From assembly GCA_947646735.1 (NCBI GenBank), contig CANTFK010000838.1:124001-188000 (forward strand): a stretch of 64,000 nt of DNA. The letters are read 5' to 3'. Origin of the DNA: Peronospora farinosa. Lineage: Eukaryota; Oomycota; Peronosporomycetes; Peronosporales; Peronosporaceae. Below the pieces are notes generated by a model. The model saw only the letters and a list, made by a program, of their open reading frames with translations, was not told where the DNA came from and did no database searches. This document shows, one piece after another, positions 42,001-52,674 of this stretch. A program made the translations under genes and the position numbers. Positions within the stretch are counted from its first letter, which is position 1; each line of letters opens with the position of its first letter.

Positions 42001-44049
42001 TGGAAATTTTCGTCTGGTAGACAAGCCATTCACACTTGGTGATCAGACTTGTCGCATAAACAAGAAGTCGAATGATCTCTTCCTGTCACTTTCTTGCGGC
42101 TCGAAATTAATGTCAGGCCTTTTTTGCAGTAATAAGACAGCCATCAACGACCTGTTGTAAATCGACCTCGCGGATTTCAATGTATAGCTATACACATAGT
42201 ATGGGACACAATATCCACATTAGGATTGTAAATCGAGCTAACGAATCGTTATAAATGGGAGTAGGAGGATGTAGGTCCAAAACATTATGGACTCCTCTCC
42301 CAGATTACTTGCCACTCCAAGTCGAATTTCCTTTCTTAAAGCTACCTACTTTATATTCTTTCTGACCTTGCATTTACATGAATAGTCGCTCTCATTGAAG
42401 AGATGACCATACTCTCGTTCACAGAAAGGCACGATGTAGGATGGTCTGTTATAGCCTATAGCATCCCCATTCAATTTTATGTCCCTGTAAGTTTGCTGGT
42501 GACCTTTTGCGCTCGTGAAAGTAGTAAAGATTCTGAACAACTCATGTGTCAGATAAGCTATGGACTAGATATCGAACTCGTAGTAACTCGATCTCCACGA
42601 CTCTTTAAAGTAATATCCTATGTCGATATGCGTGGTAAAGTGCAGTATCCGACGTCGATTGTCAATGCCATCACGACCTTGATTGTCTGACGCATATAAT
42701 GTAAAGGGGCACCATTAATAGGGTATCACACACCAAAACAGTGTAGCATTCAGTACTACTTCTGGCCTTTCTGCCACTAATTCATTTTTACATCTAAGTT
42801 TAGAATGCTACTTCTTATATCTCACGTCTAGGCTGCTTTGCCTCGATTTGCAAGTTAAGAAAGAGTCAGTTCACGCTTTAGATTGAAGAATGAACGCTTT
42901 GTCAAGGCATCTTACCTTTGGGGATATATACACCATCTCTGATTTACGGAATACTTGGGTATGTGCTGAGAGATGCATGCAAGAATCTGGAGTTGTTTAA
43001 AGCTTCATATGCAGTAAAGCTACACTAGTGTAACGGGTGACATTGGATGCCAATGTGAATATCATCTCGTAAGATAATACTGTCGTTGTATCCCCTTGAA
43101 GCTGGAAATGTCCTGCGTACTGGCTGATACATGCCATGATATCAGCCAACGCGCTGGCCAATGAGGAATGGACGCGCGCAATGAGTGGTAGACAGGTAGT
43201 TAGCATATATATACGTAGTAGCATAATAGGAATAATAAAGTACAGATGCTTTGGATTATAAAAGACTCCAGCTACATTTAATGCAGTTCTTCTTTTTTCA
43301 TAGTCAGACGGTACCCATTACACCTGTTAGCACTTCGTAGTCCGTTCAACGACCCACGACACATCCCTATGAAACCAGCAGATGTGATACAACTCCACGC
43401 AGCGCGTGAGGACCTCTGCCACTTATGTGACGTCGAATGGCATACAGAGCACCTATGCAATGACATCGTGGGTGACTTCACTCACCACAACAAAGTGTAC
43501 ATTATGAAGGTGGAGTCAGAAATACTGCCACGGCTCAAGATCTACAGAGCAGCAATGAAATGCAAAGAGCAAACGTCAAGCACCTGCGCTTGGACGACAA
43601 CGGAGAATATATAGCTTAAATATTTAGGAGCACCTATAACGCAGTGATATCGATCATACGTCAGCTCACTTACCGCCTCCACAACCTCCTTCGAGACATT
43701 TTTGTTCCTCTCCACCTTCTAAGCAGTTGATGCGACAGGAACCTAAGCGAACAGCCCCGTGTGGTTGTTGCAGGTAGTGACCGACATCTCATTCCAGGAA
43801 TTCACTGACCAGCGCATGGCACTAAGTTAGTTGACTTTGTAAATGTTGCCGGTCTTCCCACGCATATCACAATCGATTAGATTCTGCAGGTATATCGGCG
43901 GTACCGCAACTTGAACGACGCGATGATACTAAAGCCCATCGGCGCGGCTCTGGACGTCGTAATGGGTCGAAGCAGCTGGACCTTGACATAAGTGAGATCT
44001 AGAAAATCCACGATATGCAACGAAGCATTTGTTCAAGAAAAGCTTTCTT
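39041..44049. other. Decayed repeat-rich DNA without recognisable genes
   Basis: Nearly 5 kb with no frame I can assign. Scattered open stretches (for example 39,634-39,903, 42,403-42,690 and 43,369-43,614) have no family signature. The last 700 bp probably are the upstream gag-pol part of the Gypsy remnant that follows, judged only by position. GC content shifts repeatedly, which suggests layers of old insertions. Confidence 0.45.
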
Positions 44050-44850
44050 CTAGCTCTTTGTCCCCATGGTATTGTACTGGGATCTGCGTTTTACGTCGGG
44101 TTTTTGGCGTCACGTGTTCGAGCTACTGGGAAGCAAGCCCCATATGGCAACAGCCAATCATGCTCAGACCGATGGTATGACGGAACGATCGTGGCGGATG
44201 TATTGCGCACGGTAGCGACTCCGAAACAATGGAGCAAGCAATCGCCTTTCATGGAGTTCGCTATTAACAACTCTGTCCTCGCCAGTACGAGGGTAACACT
44301 GTTATATATAATCGGACTGCGCCAGTCTCGTTTGTGCAGCCCGAGTCTTAGTGGGAGAGGGCCCCTCACTACGCTCGGATCGACGGCCAGATTTCGCTGC
44401 AGTGTCGATGACACACGAGGTCATCAGTTTCTGCAGGTACTAGCTTTAGTGACCCTGGCAGTATAACGGCAGCCACGACACCTATAGGTGTCAGTCGGAG
44501 TCACGGCAAGAAATACCTGTGCTCCTTGACGATAACGCCTTATCGTTATCGGCTGCGTCGACCCATGACAGATCTCTTAGAGGAGCTGGATGCGTAAAGC
44601 GTGAGTGAAGCTCAGTGTTTCGTGGATGAGCGATTAGCCATCACACGTAAAGTCCGTGACGCAATGGCAAGCGCACAGGACAAGCAGAACCAATATGCGA
44701 ACCAACATGGTCGCACAAACAATGAACACTTCCGTGTTGAGGATAGAGTGCTACTCCTTACCCAAAATGCAATTTAAGTACTACCCGGTGGTAGTACTAA
44801 GGTATTGCCCCGATTCATTAAGCCATTTACAATGGTTGGGAGACGTATTG
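44050..44850 (+). pseudogene. Gypsy-type retrotransposon remnant (integrase and downstream domain)
   Basis: From 44,069 a frame reads WDLRFTSGFWRHVFELLGSK and then PHMATANHAQTDGMTER, the Gypsy integrase core with its catalytic Asp region and the HPQTDGQTER-like block (here HAQTDGMTER). Near 44,645-44,778 a frame gives VRDAMASAQDKQNQYANQHG and FRVEDRVLLLTQNA, the usual segment after the integrase. LPRFIKPFTMVG follows in another frame (44,800-44,845). Frameshifts and stops separate these blocks, so the copy is inactive. Plus strand. Confidence 0.72.
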
Positions 44851-45960
44851 GCTTAAATCATAGGCTCACTCTTCCATCGTATATATAAACGCACCACGTA
44901 TTTTACTTGAGTCATCTGAAACGGTATATATATTTTAAAGAGATCACATATTCATACGATCTAACGAGACCGATTGGGACGCCGACTGTGAATCGAGCGT
45001 CGTTGCCAATCAGGTGACGGCGAAGGCCAAAAACTTCCCGTCAACGAGGATAAACCCGGCAAAGAATTCGAAAGAGCGAGGAGGACTCCGCGTTGGACGC
45101 AGGTATATCACCACAGTCTCTCCAAAAGGTTCAAGCAAAGCTTCATGTGATCATATCCCTGGCGGTCTCTCGTCCTCACATCTTGAAAATTCAAAGTCAG
45201 TCGCGAGACTTGACTCTCCAATCCCAAACCCGCCGGTTCACAAAAGCACTCTGTGCTTGCGTCTACACGACGGCAAAATAATTAATCGCGAGTAGCTTGG
45301 AGTAATTACCGCTTCTATCGGTAACATCTGTGATGGTGTATGGGATTGGGAACAACGCTACCCTGTTAGAAGGATATAGGTTCACCGCTATGTGAAGTGC
45401 AGGTAGTAAAATTCCTGTCCAGTGGAAAAAGCTCCCAGCAAGTTTAGACTTTTACACCGCTATCCGCATTTGCGATTTACTTAAACAGGAGAATGAAACA
45501 GATAAGAATCTGTTGGCGCGTTGCGCGCCGGATGCCGGGGCTGGTGTCAGCTTACGAGCAGAGGTGCCAGCTGCAGCCACTATGCTAGGTCTTTATGGAC
45601 TAGCAGGGGCAGCGTGGCGAGAAGAAATAAGGGCCCAAATTATCTCTCACACGCGCCATAGCGAAATTGATTCGCTGCTACCGTTGTTTCACTACATTTG
45701 CATGTTGGTAAACACGACGCAGGAACTCTGCTTCAATTTGGTCGGTCATTTCATTAGAACGCAACACGATTGGGATGGGGGAAGTATGACCTAGTACTTT
45801 CTCTTGTTGATTCCATTATAGAAAGACTCTATATAATTTATGAGAGTCAATAGTGGAACGCTCTAGTAGCGCCGCATTAGAACCATCCGAGCTTACCACT
45901 CGGATCGCGGTTTCATTGGTAATATGGCACCACTCAGGTAGATACTCTCACGACGACGTG
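44851..45960. other. Downstream part of the Gypsy remnant or unrelated intergenic DNA
   Basis: No gene recognised. A frame at 45,513-45,794 has no family match. Sequence near 45,820-45,870 (CTATATAATTTATGAG) could be an LTR promoter, but no partner LTR was found. Confidence 0.35.
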
Positions 45961-46189
45961 CTAGTGTGGTGAAGTGCTTTCCTAAATTGTGAAGAATGTA
46001 GGGTCCCGTTGGATTGAAGGGACAAGGGGCCGTGGACTAGGGAGAAGGGACCACGCACCAGAGAGAACGGACCGGAGATAAAGGGAACCTCGGAGTGAAG
46101 CGACCGTTGGCTGAAAATTCGAAAGACAAACAAAGGAGAGGTCATTACCAGGGTAACGTTTAACCTGTACCGAAGGGAGTCGACCATGG

Positions 46190-46750
46190 CTCTCATTGGT
46201 CGACCCGGTCCCTCATTGGTCGAACAGGTCCCTCATCGGTATACCTGGGTCCCTCATCGGTAGACCTCGGCCCCTCATCGGTCGACCCGGTCCCTCGTTG
46301 GTAGACCTGGGTCCCTCATCGGTAGACCCGGTACCTCGTCGGTAGACCTGGGTCCCTCATTGGTCGAACAGGTTCCTCATCGATAGACCTGGGTCCCTCA
46401 TTGGTCGACCAGGTCCCTCATCGGTAGACCTGGGTCCCTCATTGGTCGACCAGGTCCCTCATTGGTAGACCTCGGCCCCTCATCGGTCGACCCGGTCCCT
46501 CGTTGGTAGACCTGGGTCCCTCATCGGTAGACCCGGTACCTCGTCGGTAGACCTGGGTCCCTCATTGGTCGAACAGGTTCCTCACCGATAGACCTGGGTC
46601 CCTCATTGGTCGACCAGGTCCCTCATCGGTAGACCTGGGTCCCTCATTGGTCGACCAGGTCCCTCATTGGTCGACCCGGTCCCTCATTGGTCGACCCGGT
46701 CCCTCATCGGTAGACCTGGGTCCCTCATTGGTCGACCAGGCCCCTCGGGG
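46190..46750 (+). repeat. 20-21 bp minisatellite in LTR 1
   Basis: About 27 head-to-tail units of the form GGTCCCTCATYGGTMGACCT/C, alternating between a GGTCGACC type and a GGTAGACCTG type. Larger blocks of several units are themselves repeated (46,270-46,440 resembles 46,480-46,650). It makes long chance open frames. The corresponding arrays in LTR 2 and LTR 3 are at about 49,545-50,105 and 52,903-53,815. Confidence 0.9.
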
Positions 46751-46922
46751 TTCAGCCACTCCTGACCAGTTAATACAAGGATCAGACCAGTCGACGCAAG
46801 GAATCAGAGCTTCAGGCAAGGATAGAGTAAAGGAGTTAAAAGGATAGGACTATATTAAATACTACTCAATTTGCGATCTACTTGGCAAGTCTTCGTCGCG
46901 CTGTAAAGGAACTCTAGTCTGG

Positions 46923-47162
46923 CCACACGCCTGTTCCGGGGAAGGGATATATTTGGCCCCCCCCCCCGTTGAAGACAGGCGTGTGGTCCGACACAAGTGC
47001 GAGCTGAACCCCACGTGGCACGACTCCGTCACCCAAGAAGAACTTGCTCTAAGCTACTCACTGTTCCGGGAAGGGATGAATTTTGGCCCCCCGTCGAAGA
47101 CAGTTGTGTAGCGAAGTTCAAGTGCGAATAGAGCTCCAGGATATATTTGGCCTGTGAGCTCG
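46923..47162 (+). other. Three hairpins with similar loops in the LTR
   Basis: Hairpin 1: CCACACGCCTGT (46,923-46,934) pairs perfectly with ACAGGCGTGTGG (46,975-46,986). Hairpin 2: GCTACTCACTGT (from 47,053) pairs imperfectly with ACAGTTGTGTAGC (to 47,112). Hairpin 3: GAGCTCCAGG (from 47,131) pairs with CCTGTGAGCTC (to 47,162). The loops of 1 and 2 share TTCCGGG-AAGGGAT-TTTGGCCCCCC; hairpin 3 has GGATATATTTGGCC. The same set recurs in LTR 2, LTR 3 and the giant LTR. If transcribed, this lies just downstream of the TATA-like box, so it could be a leader RNA structure. Confidence 0.75.
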
Positions 47163-47584
47163 TTCGAGTAGCAACACCCCCCCAAGACCCGCTATCGGAA
47201 GCGGTCTCCCTCACCTCAAGGTCCGGGAGCAACGTAAAGGTCAGGTGGTTAATACCCCTGAAACAGAAGGAAAAGGCCAGGGACGACAAGCGCCCCTGAA
47301 GAATTTGGCTCTAAGTCCACTCTCGACAAGGTCGATCGAGTGGCCACCTACCGGCCCACCGAGTGAAGCATATCCACTCGAGGCCCCCCAGGTCTACCTC
47401 CCTCAAGGCAGACATCTACATCGTCACCAAGTCCTCCGAAGAGTGCAACCCGCCAGCCGACGGGTACACAAGGTGAGAGAAGGTTCATACGCGGCATCGG
47501 GGTACCCCCTCCGACAGTCGGCAGTCCGGCACAGTGAGTGGTTTGGGGTCTCATCATACAATTTTGAGAACCCACTCCACCACA

Positions 47585-48445
47585 ATGGTGCGCGTGCCCG
47601 GATCTTCGGAAGACGCGGGATTCCACCGCGAGTCCCAAGACGATAAAGATGTTCAAGTTAAGAAGGAGCACAAGACCGAAGAGTCGCTGGAAGACCGATC
47701 GCCAGTGACTTAAAAAGAAACAAACAAAGGATCGAAGGACCGACCGGGCCTTGGGAGGGGCCCTGTCAACATGGTCGAGGTTGAATTCATTAAAGAAAAA
47801 ACTAAATACCCTCCCTATGTCCTCGTTGAGGACACCTTGGGTCATGACGCCTATCATGATCCAGAGGACCATCAGCCGACGGTGAAAACCGAGAGGCTAA
47901 GGTCCCCAAAAAAACAACAAAGCAAGATCGCGCAGTCCAAGCCGACGAAGTTCCGGATGAAGGCACCCGGAAACACCAAGTCGATAGGCCCCGAGAAGGC
48001 AGGACTGGCGTCATTGACAGAAGCTGATGTCACGAGGGCCTATCACCAACGCAAGCTGAACGCGTTCCTGGAGAGCGACCCCGTCGCAAAGATCCTGGAG
48101 ATCCGGCAGATGGGTTAACTCACTGGGCCGGTGTCGACCCTGCCACGGCTGCACTCCGTCACGGACGCGATCACAGCGCTGGTCACCATGCTTCGTGAAG
48201 CGAACATGGTCGCAGGGCGGCTCGACCCGGATGACCTGCTATCCCTGGGATTCGACAGAATCACAAAAGCGTTAGAACATATGCACAAGCGTCTGTCGAT
48301 CCTGGTGGGTACCACGGCAGCAACGGAACACCAACCTCTGATGACACCCACACAAACACGGTCCAAGGACAGCCAGATGACGCTTCAAGACATCACGGTG
48401 GATCCTCACATGTCCGGAGCCGCCGGTCACCCAGGGGCGAATTAA
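47585..48445 (+). pseudogene. gag-like reading frame, copy 1, with two in-frame stops
   Basis: One frame of 287 codons starts at ATG 47,585 (MVRVPGSSEDAGFHRESQDD), overlapping the primer-binding site, and ends at TAA 48,443-48,445. It is interrupted by TAA at 47,711-47,713 and at 48,116-48,118. The middle part (MVEVEFIKEKTKYPPYVLVE) and the last part (LPRLHSVTDAITALVTMLRE, LDPDDLLSLGFDRITKALEH) look like helical structural protein, as in the N-terminal part of a Gag. There is no zinc knuckle, protease or RT. The position directly after the LTR supports a gag origin. No family match was recognised beyond that. Confidence 0.6.
47586..47604 (+). promoter_or_regulatory. Primer-binding site for a tRNA 3' end
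   Basis: One base after the LTR end lies TGGTGCGCGTGCCCGGATC. Its complement reads GAT-CCGGG-CACGCGC-A-CCA, which has the exact layout of a tRNA 3' end: T-loop end, 5-base T-stem strand, 7-base acceptor strand, discriminator A and CCA. The same site occurs at 50,942-50,960 and 63,906-63,924. I could not name the tRNA. The ATG of the gag frame overlaps this site. Confidence 0.8.
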
Positions 48446-48959
48446 GGCCCATCCCAACACCTGACGTCAAGCGGCCAAATAGCAGCAGCAACATGTTCCC
48501 CAGGATCGTCCTCGACTGGGTCGGTCACTAGGATGCCCCTAGGCCCAACTGGAGCGGCGCTGCTCCAGGCCCGAGCGCGCAGCGCGGAGCAGGAACCACG
48601 TGGTCTCGAAACGGCGACGCGTGGCAAGAATGAAAATCATTCCGATTTTTAGCCAATGGAAAATCAGCAAGTAAAAAATTTGGAATTTGCTCTGCCCCGT
48701 GACGAAGACGCTGGGGGGGGGGGAAGGGCCTACCTACCCGGTAGGAGATCTGCATACCCTCTTCGACGCAGCGATGGCAAGATTTTTGAATGAACGCCAA
48801 GTACCGCGGGCACACCCAAACGCGAGTGTAGCAGGAGGAAGACCAGGGGCGCGAAGCAGGAACAGCGAGCTCACGAAACGGTGACGCGTGGACGACCAAC
48901 AAAATTTCAGGCTTCTGATTGGTTGAATTTTCAGCCAATAGAAAACTCCTTGGATGGTT

Positions 48960-49160
48960 GGTCATGGTCCCTCGCCGGTCGACCTCGGCCCCTCGTCGAT
49001 ATACCCGGTCCCTCATTGGTAGACCTGGGTCCCTCGTCGGTCGACCTCGACCCCTCGTCGGTAGACCCGGTCCCTCATCGGTAGACCGGGGTCCCTCGTC
49101 GGTCGACCTCGGCCTCTCGTCGGTAGACCCGGTCCCTCGTTGGTAGACCTGGGTCCTTCA
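48960..49160 (+). repeat. Short minisatellite inside internal region 1
   Basis: Nine or ten units of the same 20-21 bp family as in the LTR (GGTCCCTCGTCGGTMGACCT/C) lie about 160 bp before LTR 2. The copy in internal region 2 is at about 52,315-52,512. Its presence both in the LTR and in the internal region suggests the array was exchanged between them by recombination. Confidence 0.85.
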
Positions 49161-49310
49161 AGAATTTAGCTCAATGTATCGAAGACTGAAACCAAGCTGG
49201 AGTGACCCAGGTTGGCCACGGACTACCTAAGAAAGAGCAAGCAGAAAACCCTACGTTATTGACGAGGGAATACATGCGCGTGCTCAAGCCGCTGTACGGC
49301 TGAGCAAGTG

Positions 49311-49321
49311 CAAGGGGCGGC
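49311..49321 (+). promoter_or_regulatory. Polypurine tract before LTR 2
   Basis: CAAGGGGCGGC directly precedes LTR 2, where second-strand priming is expected. The same tract precedes LTR 3 (52,664-52,674). It is short and interrupted by one C. Confidence 0.55.
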
Positions 49322-50940
49322 TGTGGTGAAGTGCTTTCCTAAATTGTGAAGAATCTAGGGTCCCGTTGGATTGAAGGGACAAGGGGCCGTGGACTAGGGA
49401 GAAGGGACCACGCACCAGAGAGAACGGACCGGAGATAAAGGGAACCTCGGAGTGAAGCGACCGTTGGCTGAAAATTTGAAAGACAAACAAAGGAGAGGTC
49501 ATTACCAGGGTAACGTTTAACCTGTACCGAAGGGAGTCGACCATGGCCCTCATTGGTCGACCCGGTCCCTCATTGGTCGAACAGGTCCCTCATCGGTATA
49601 CCTGGGTCCCTCATCGGTAGACCTCGGCCCCTCATCGGTCGACCCGGTCCCTCGTTGGTAGACCTGGGTCCCTCATCGGTAGACCCGGTACCTCGTCGGT
49701 AGACCTGGGTCCCTCATTGGTCGAACAGGTTCCTCATCGATAGACCTGGGTCCCTCATTGGTCGACCAGGTCCCTCATCGGTAGACCTGGGTCCCTCATT
49801 GGTCGACCAGGTCCCTCGTTGGTAGACCTCGGCCCCTCATCGGTCGACCCGGTCCCTCGTTGGTAGACCTGGGTCCCTCATCGGTAGACCCGGTACCTCG
49901 TCGGTAGACCTGGGTCCCTCATTGGTCGAACAGGTTCCTCATCGATAGACCTGGGTCCCTCATTGGTCGACCAGGTCCCTCATCGGTAGACCTGGGTCCC
50001 TCATTGGTCGACCAGGTCCCTCATTGGTCGACCCGGTCCCTCATTGGTTGACCCGGTCCCTCATCGGTAGACCTGGGTCCCTCATTGGTCGACCAGGCCC
50101 CTCGGGGTTCAGCCACTCCTGACCAGTTAATACAAGGATCAGACCAGTCGACGCAAGGAATCAGAGCTTCAGGCAAGGATAGAGTAAAGGAGTTAAAAGG
50201 ATAGGACTATATTAAATACTACTCAATTTGCGATCTACTTGGCAAGTCTTCGTCGCGCTGTAAAGGAACTCTAGTCTGGCCACACGCCTGTTCCGGGGAA
50301 GGGATATATTTGGCCCCCCCCCCCGTTGAAGACAGGCGTGTGGTCCGACACAAGTGCGAGCTGAACCCCACGTGGCACGACTCCGTCACCCAAGAAGAAC
50401 TTGCTCTAATCTACTCACTGTTCCGGGAAGGGATGAATTTTGGCCCCCCGTCGAAGACAGTTGTGTAGCGAAGTTCAAGTGCGAATAGAGCTCCAGGATA
50501 TATTTGGCCTGTGAGCTCGTTCGAGTAGCAACACCCCCCAAGACCCGCTATCGGAAGCGGTCTCCCTCACCTCAAGGTCCGGGAGCAACGTAAAGGTCAG
50601 GTGGTTAATACCCCTGAAACAGAAGGAAAAGGCCAGGGACGACAAGCGCCCCTGAAGAATTTGGCTCTAAGTCCACTCTCGACAAGGTCGATCGAGTGGC
50701 CACCTACCGGCCCACCGAGTGAAGCATATCCACTCGAGGCCCCCCAGGTCTACCTCCCTCAAGGCAGACATCTACATCGTCACCAAGTCCTCCGAAGAGT
50801 GCAACCCGCCAGCCGACGGGTACACAAGGTGAGAGAAGGTTCATACGCGGCATCGGGGTACCCCCTCCGACAGTCGGCAGTCCGGCACAGTGAGTGGTTT
50901 GGGGTCTCATCATACAATTTTGAGAACCCACTCCACCACA
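49322..50940 (+). repeat. LTR 2 (1,619 bp)
   Basis: Shares ends, minisatellite, hairpins and tail with LTR 1, differing at few positions. It serves as 3' LTR for internal region 1 and 5' LTR for internal region 2. It is followed by the primer-binding site at 50,942. Confidence 0.88.
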
Positions 50941-51800
50941 ATGGTGCGCGTGCCCGGATCTTCGGAAGACGCGGGATTCCACCGCGAGTCCCAAGACGAT
51001 AAAGATGTTCAAGTTAAGAAGGAGCACAAGACCGAAGAGTCGCTGGAAGACCGATCGCCAGTGACTTAAAAAGAAACAAACAAAGGATCGAAGGACCGAC
51101 CGGGCCTTGGGAGGGGCCCGGTCAACATGGTCGAGGTTGAATTCATTGAAGAAAAACCTAAATACCCTCCCTATGTCCTCGTTGAGGACACCTTGGGTCA
51201 TGACGCCTATCATGATCCAGAGGACCATCAGCCGACGGTGAAAACCGAGAGGCTAAGGTCCCCAAAAAACAACAAAGCAAGATCGCGCAGTCCAAGCCGA
51301 CGAAGTTCCGGATGAAGGCACCCGGAAACACCAAGTCGATAGGCCCCGAGAAGGCAGGACTGGCGTCATGGACAGAAGCTGATGTCACGAGGGCCTATCA
51401 CCAACGCAAGCTGAACGCGTTCCTGGAGAGCGACCCCGTCGCAAAGATCCTGGAGATCCGGCAGCTGGGTTAACTCACTGGGCCGGTGTCGACCCTGCCA
51501 CGGCTGCACTCCGTCACGGACGCGATCACAGCGCTGGTCACCATGCTTCGTGAAGCGAACATGGTCGCAGGGCGGCTCGACCCGGATGACCTGCTATCCC
51601 TGGGATTCGACAGAATCACAAAAGCGTTAGAACATATGCACAAGCGTCTGTCGATCCTGGTGGGTACCACGGCAGCAACGGAACACCAACCTCTGATGAC
51701 ACCCACACAAACACGGTCCAAGGACAGCCAGATGACGCTTCAAGACATCACGGTGGATCCTCACATGTCCGGAGCCGCCGGTCACCCAGGGGCGAATTAA
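50941..51800 (+). pseudogene. gag-like reading frame, copy 2, stops plus a frameshift
   Basis: This copy is one base shorter than copy 1: a run of seven A (near 47,908) is six A here (near 51,264), which shifts the frame. Both in-frame TAA stops of copy 1 are also present here, so they predate the duplication. Single changes also occur, for example CAGATGGG against CAGCTGGG before the second stop. The A-run may be a sequencing or replication slip. Confidence 0.6.
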
Positions 51801-52674
51801 GGCCCATCCCAACACCTGACGTCAAGCGGCCAAATAGCAGCAGCAACATGTTCCCCAGGATCGTCCTCGACTGGGTCGGTCGCTAGGATGCCCCTAGGCC
51901 CAACTGGAGCGGCGCTGCTCCAGGCCCGAGCGCGCAGCGCGGAGCAGGAACCACGTGGTCTCGAAACGGCGACGCGTGGCAAGAATGAAAATCATTCCGA
52001 TTTTTAGCCAATGGAAAATCAGCAAGTAAAAAATTTGGAATTTGCTCTGCCCCGTGACGAAGACGCTGGGGGGGGGGAAGGGCCTACCTACCCGGTAGGC
52101 GATCTGCATACCCTCTTCGACGCAGCGATGGCAAGATTTTGAATGAACGCCAAGTACCGCGGGCACACCCAAACGCGAGTGTAGCAGGAGGAAGACCAGG
52201 GGCGCGAAGCAGGAACAGCGAGCTCACGAAACGGTGACGCGTGGACGACCAACAAAATTTCAGGTTTCTGATTGGTTGAATTTTCAGCCAATAGAAAACT
52301 CCTTGGATGGTTGGTCATGGTCCCTCGCCGGTCGACCTCGGCCCCTCGTCGATATACCCGGTCCCTCATTGGTAGACCTGGGTCCCTCGTCGGTCGACCT
52401 CGACCCCTCGTCGGTAGACCCGGTCCCTCATCGGTAGACCGGGGTCCCTCGTCGGTCGACCTCGGCCTCTCGTCGGTAGACCCGGTCCCTCGTTGGTAGA
52501 CCTGGGTCCTTCAAGAATTTAGCTCAATGTATCGAAGACTGAAACCAAGCTGGAGTGACCCAGGTTGGCCACGGACTACCTAAGAAAGAGCAAGCAGAAA
52601 ACCCTACGTTATTGACGAGGGAATACATGCGCGTGCTCAAGCCGCTGTACGGCTGAGCAAGTGCAAGGGGCGGC

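Larger units (their letters stand above)
45965..47584 (+). repeat. LTR 1 (1,620 bp)
   Basis: Begins TGTGGTGAAGTG and ends CACTCCACCACA, a 7-bp inverted terminus (TGTGGTG/CACCACA). It holds a minisatellite (about 46,190-46,750), a TATA-like CTATATTAAATAC at about 46,850, three hairpins (46,923-47,162) and a tail ending in a stem formed by GGGTCTC and GAGAACCC. It differs from LTR 2 at only a few sites, for example GAATGTAGGG here against GAATCTAGGG. Confidence 0.85.

Noticed and set aside
47245..47872. Frames of 133 and 174 codons on both strands of the LTR
   Set aside because: Repeat in each LTR and overlap each other; they lie in the LTR hairpin and tail region, not in the internal region.
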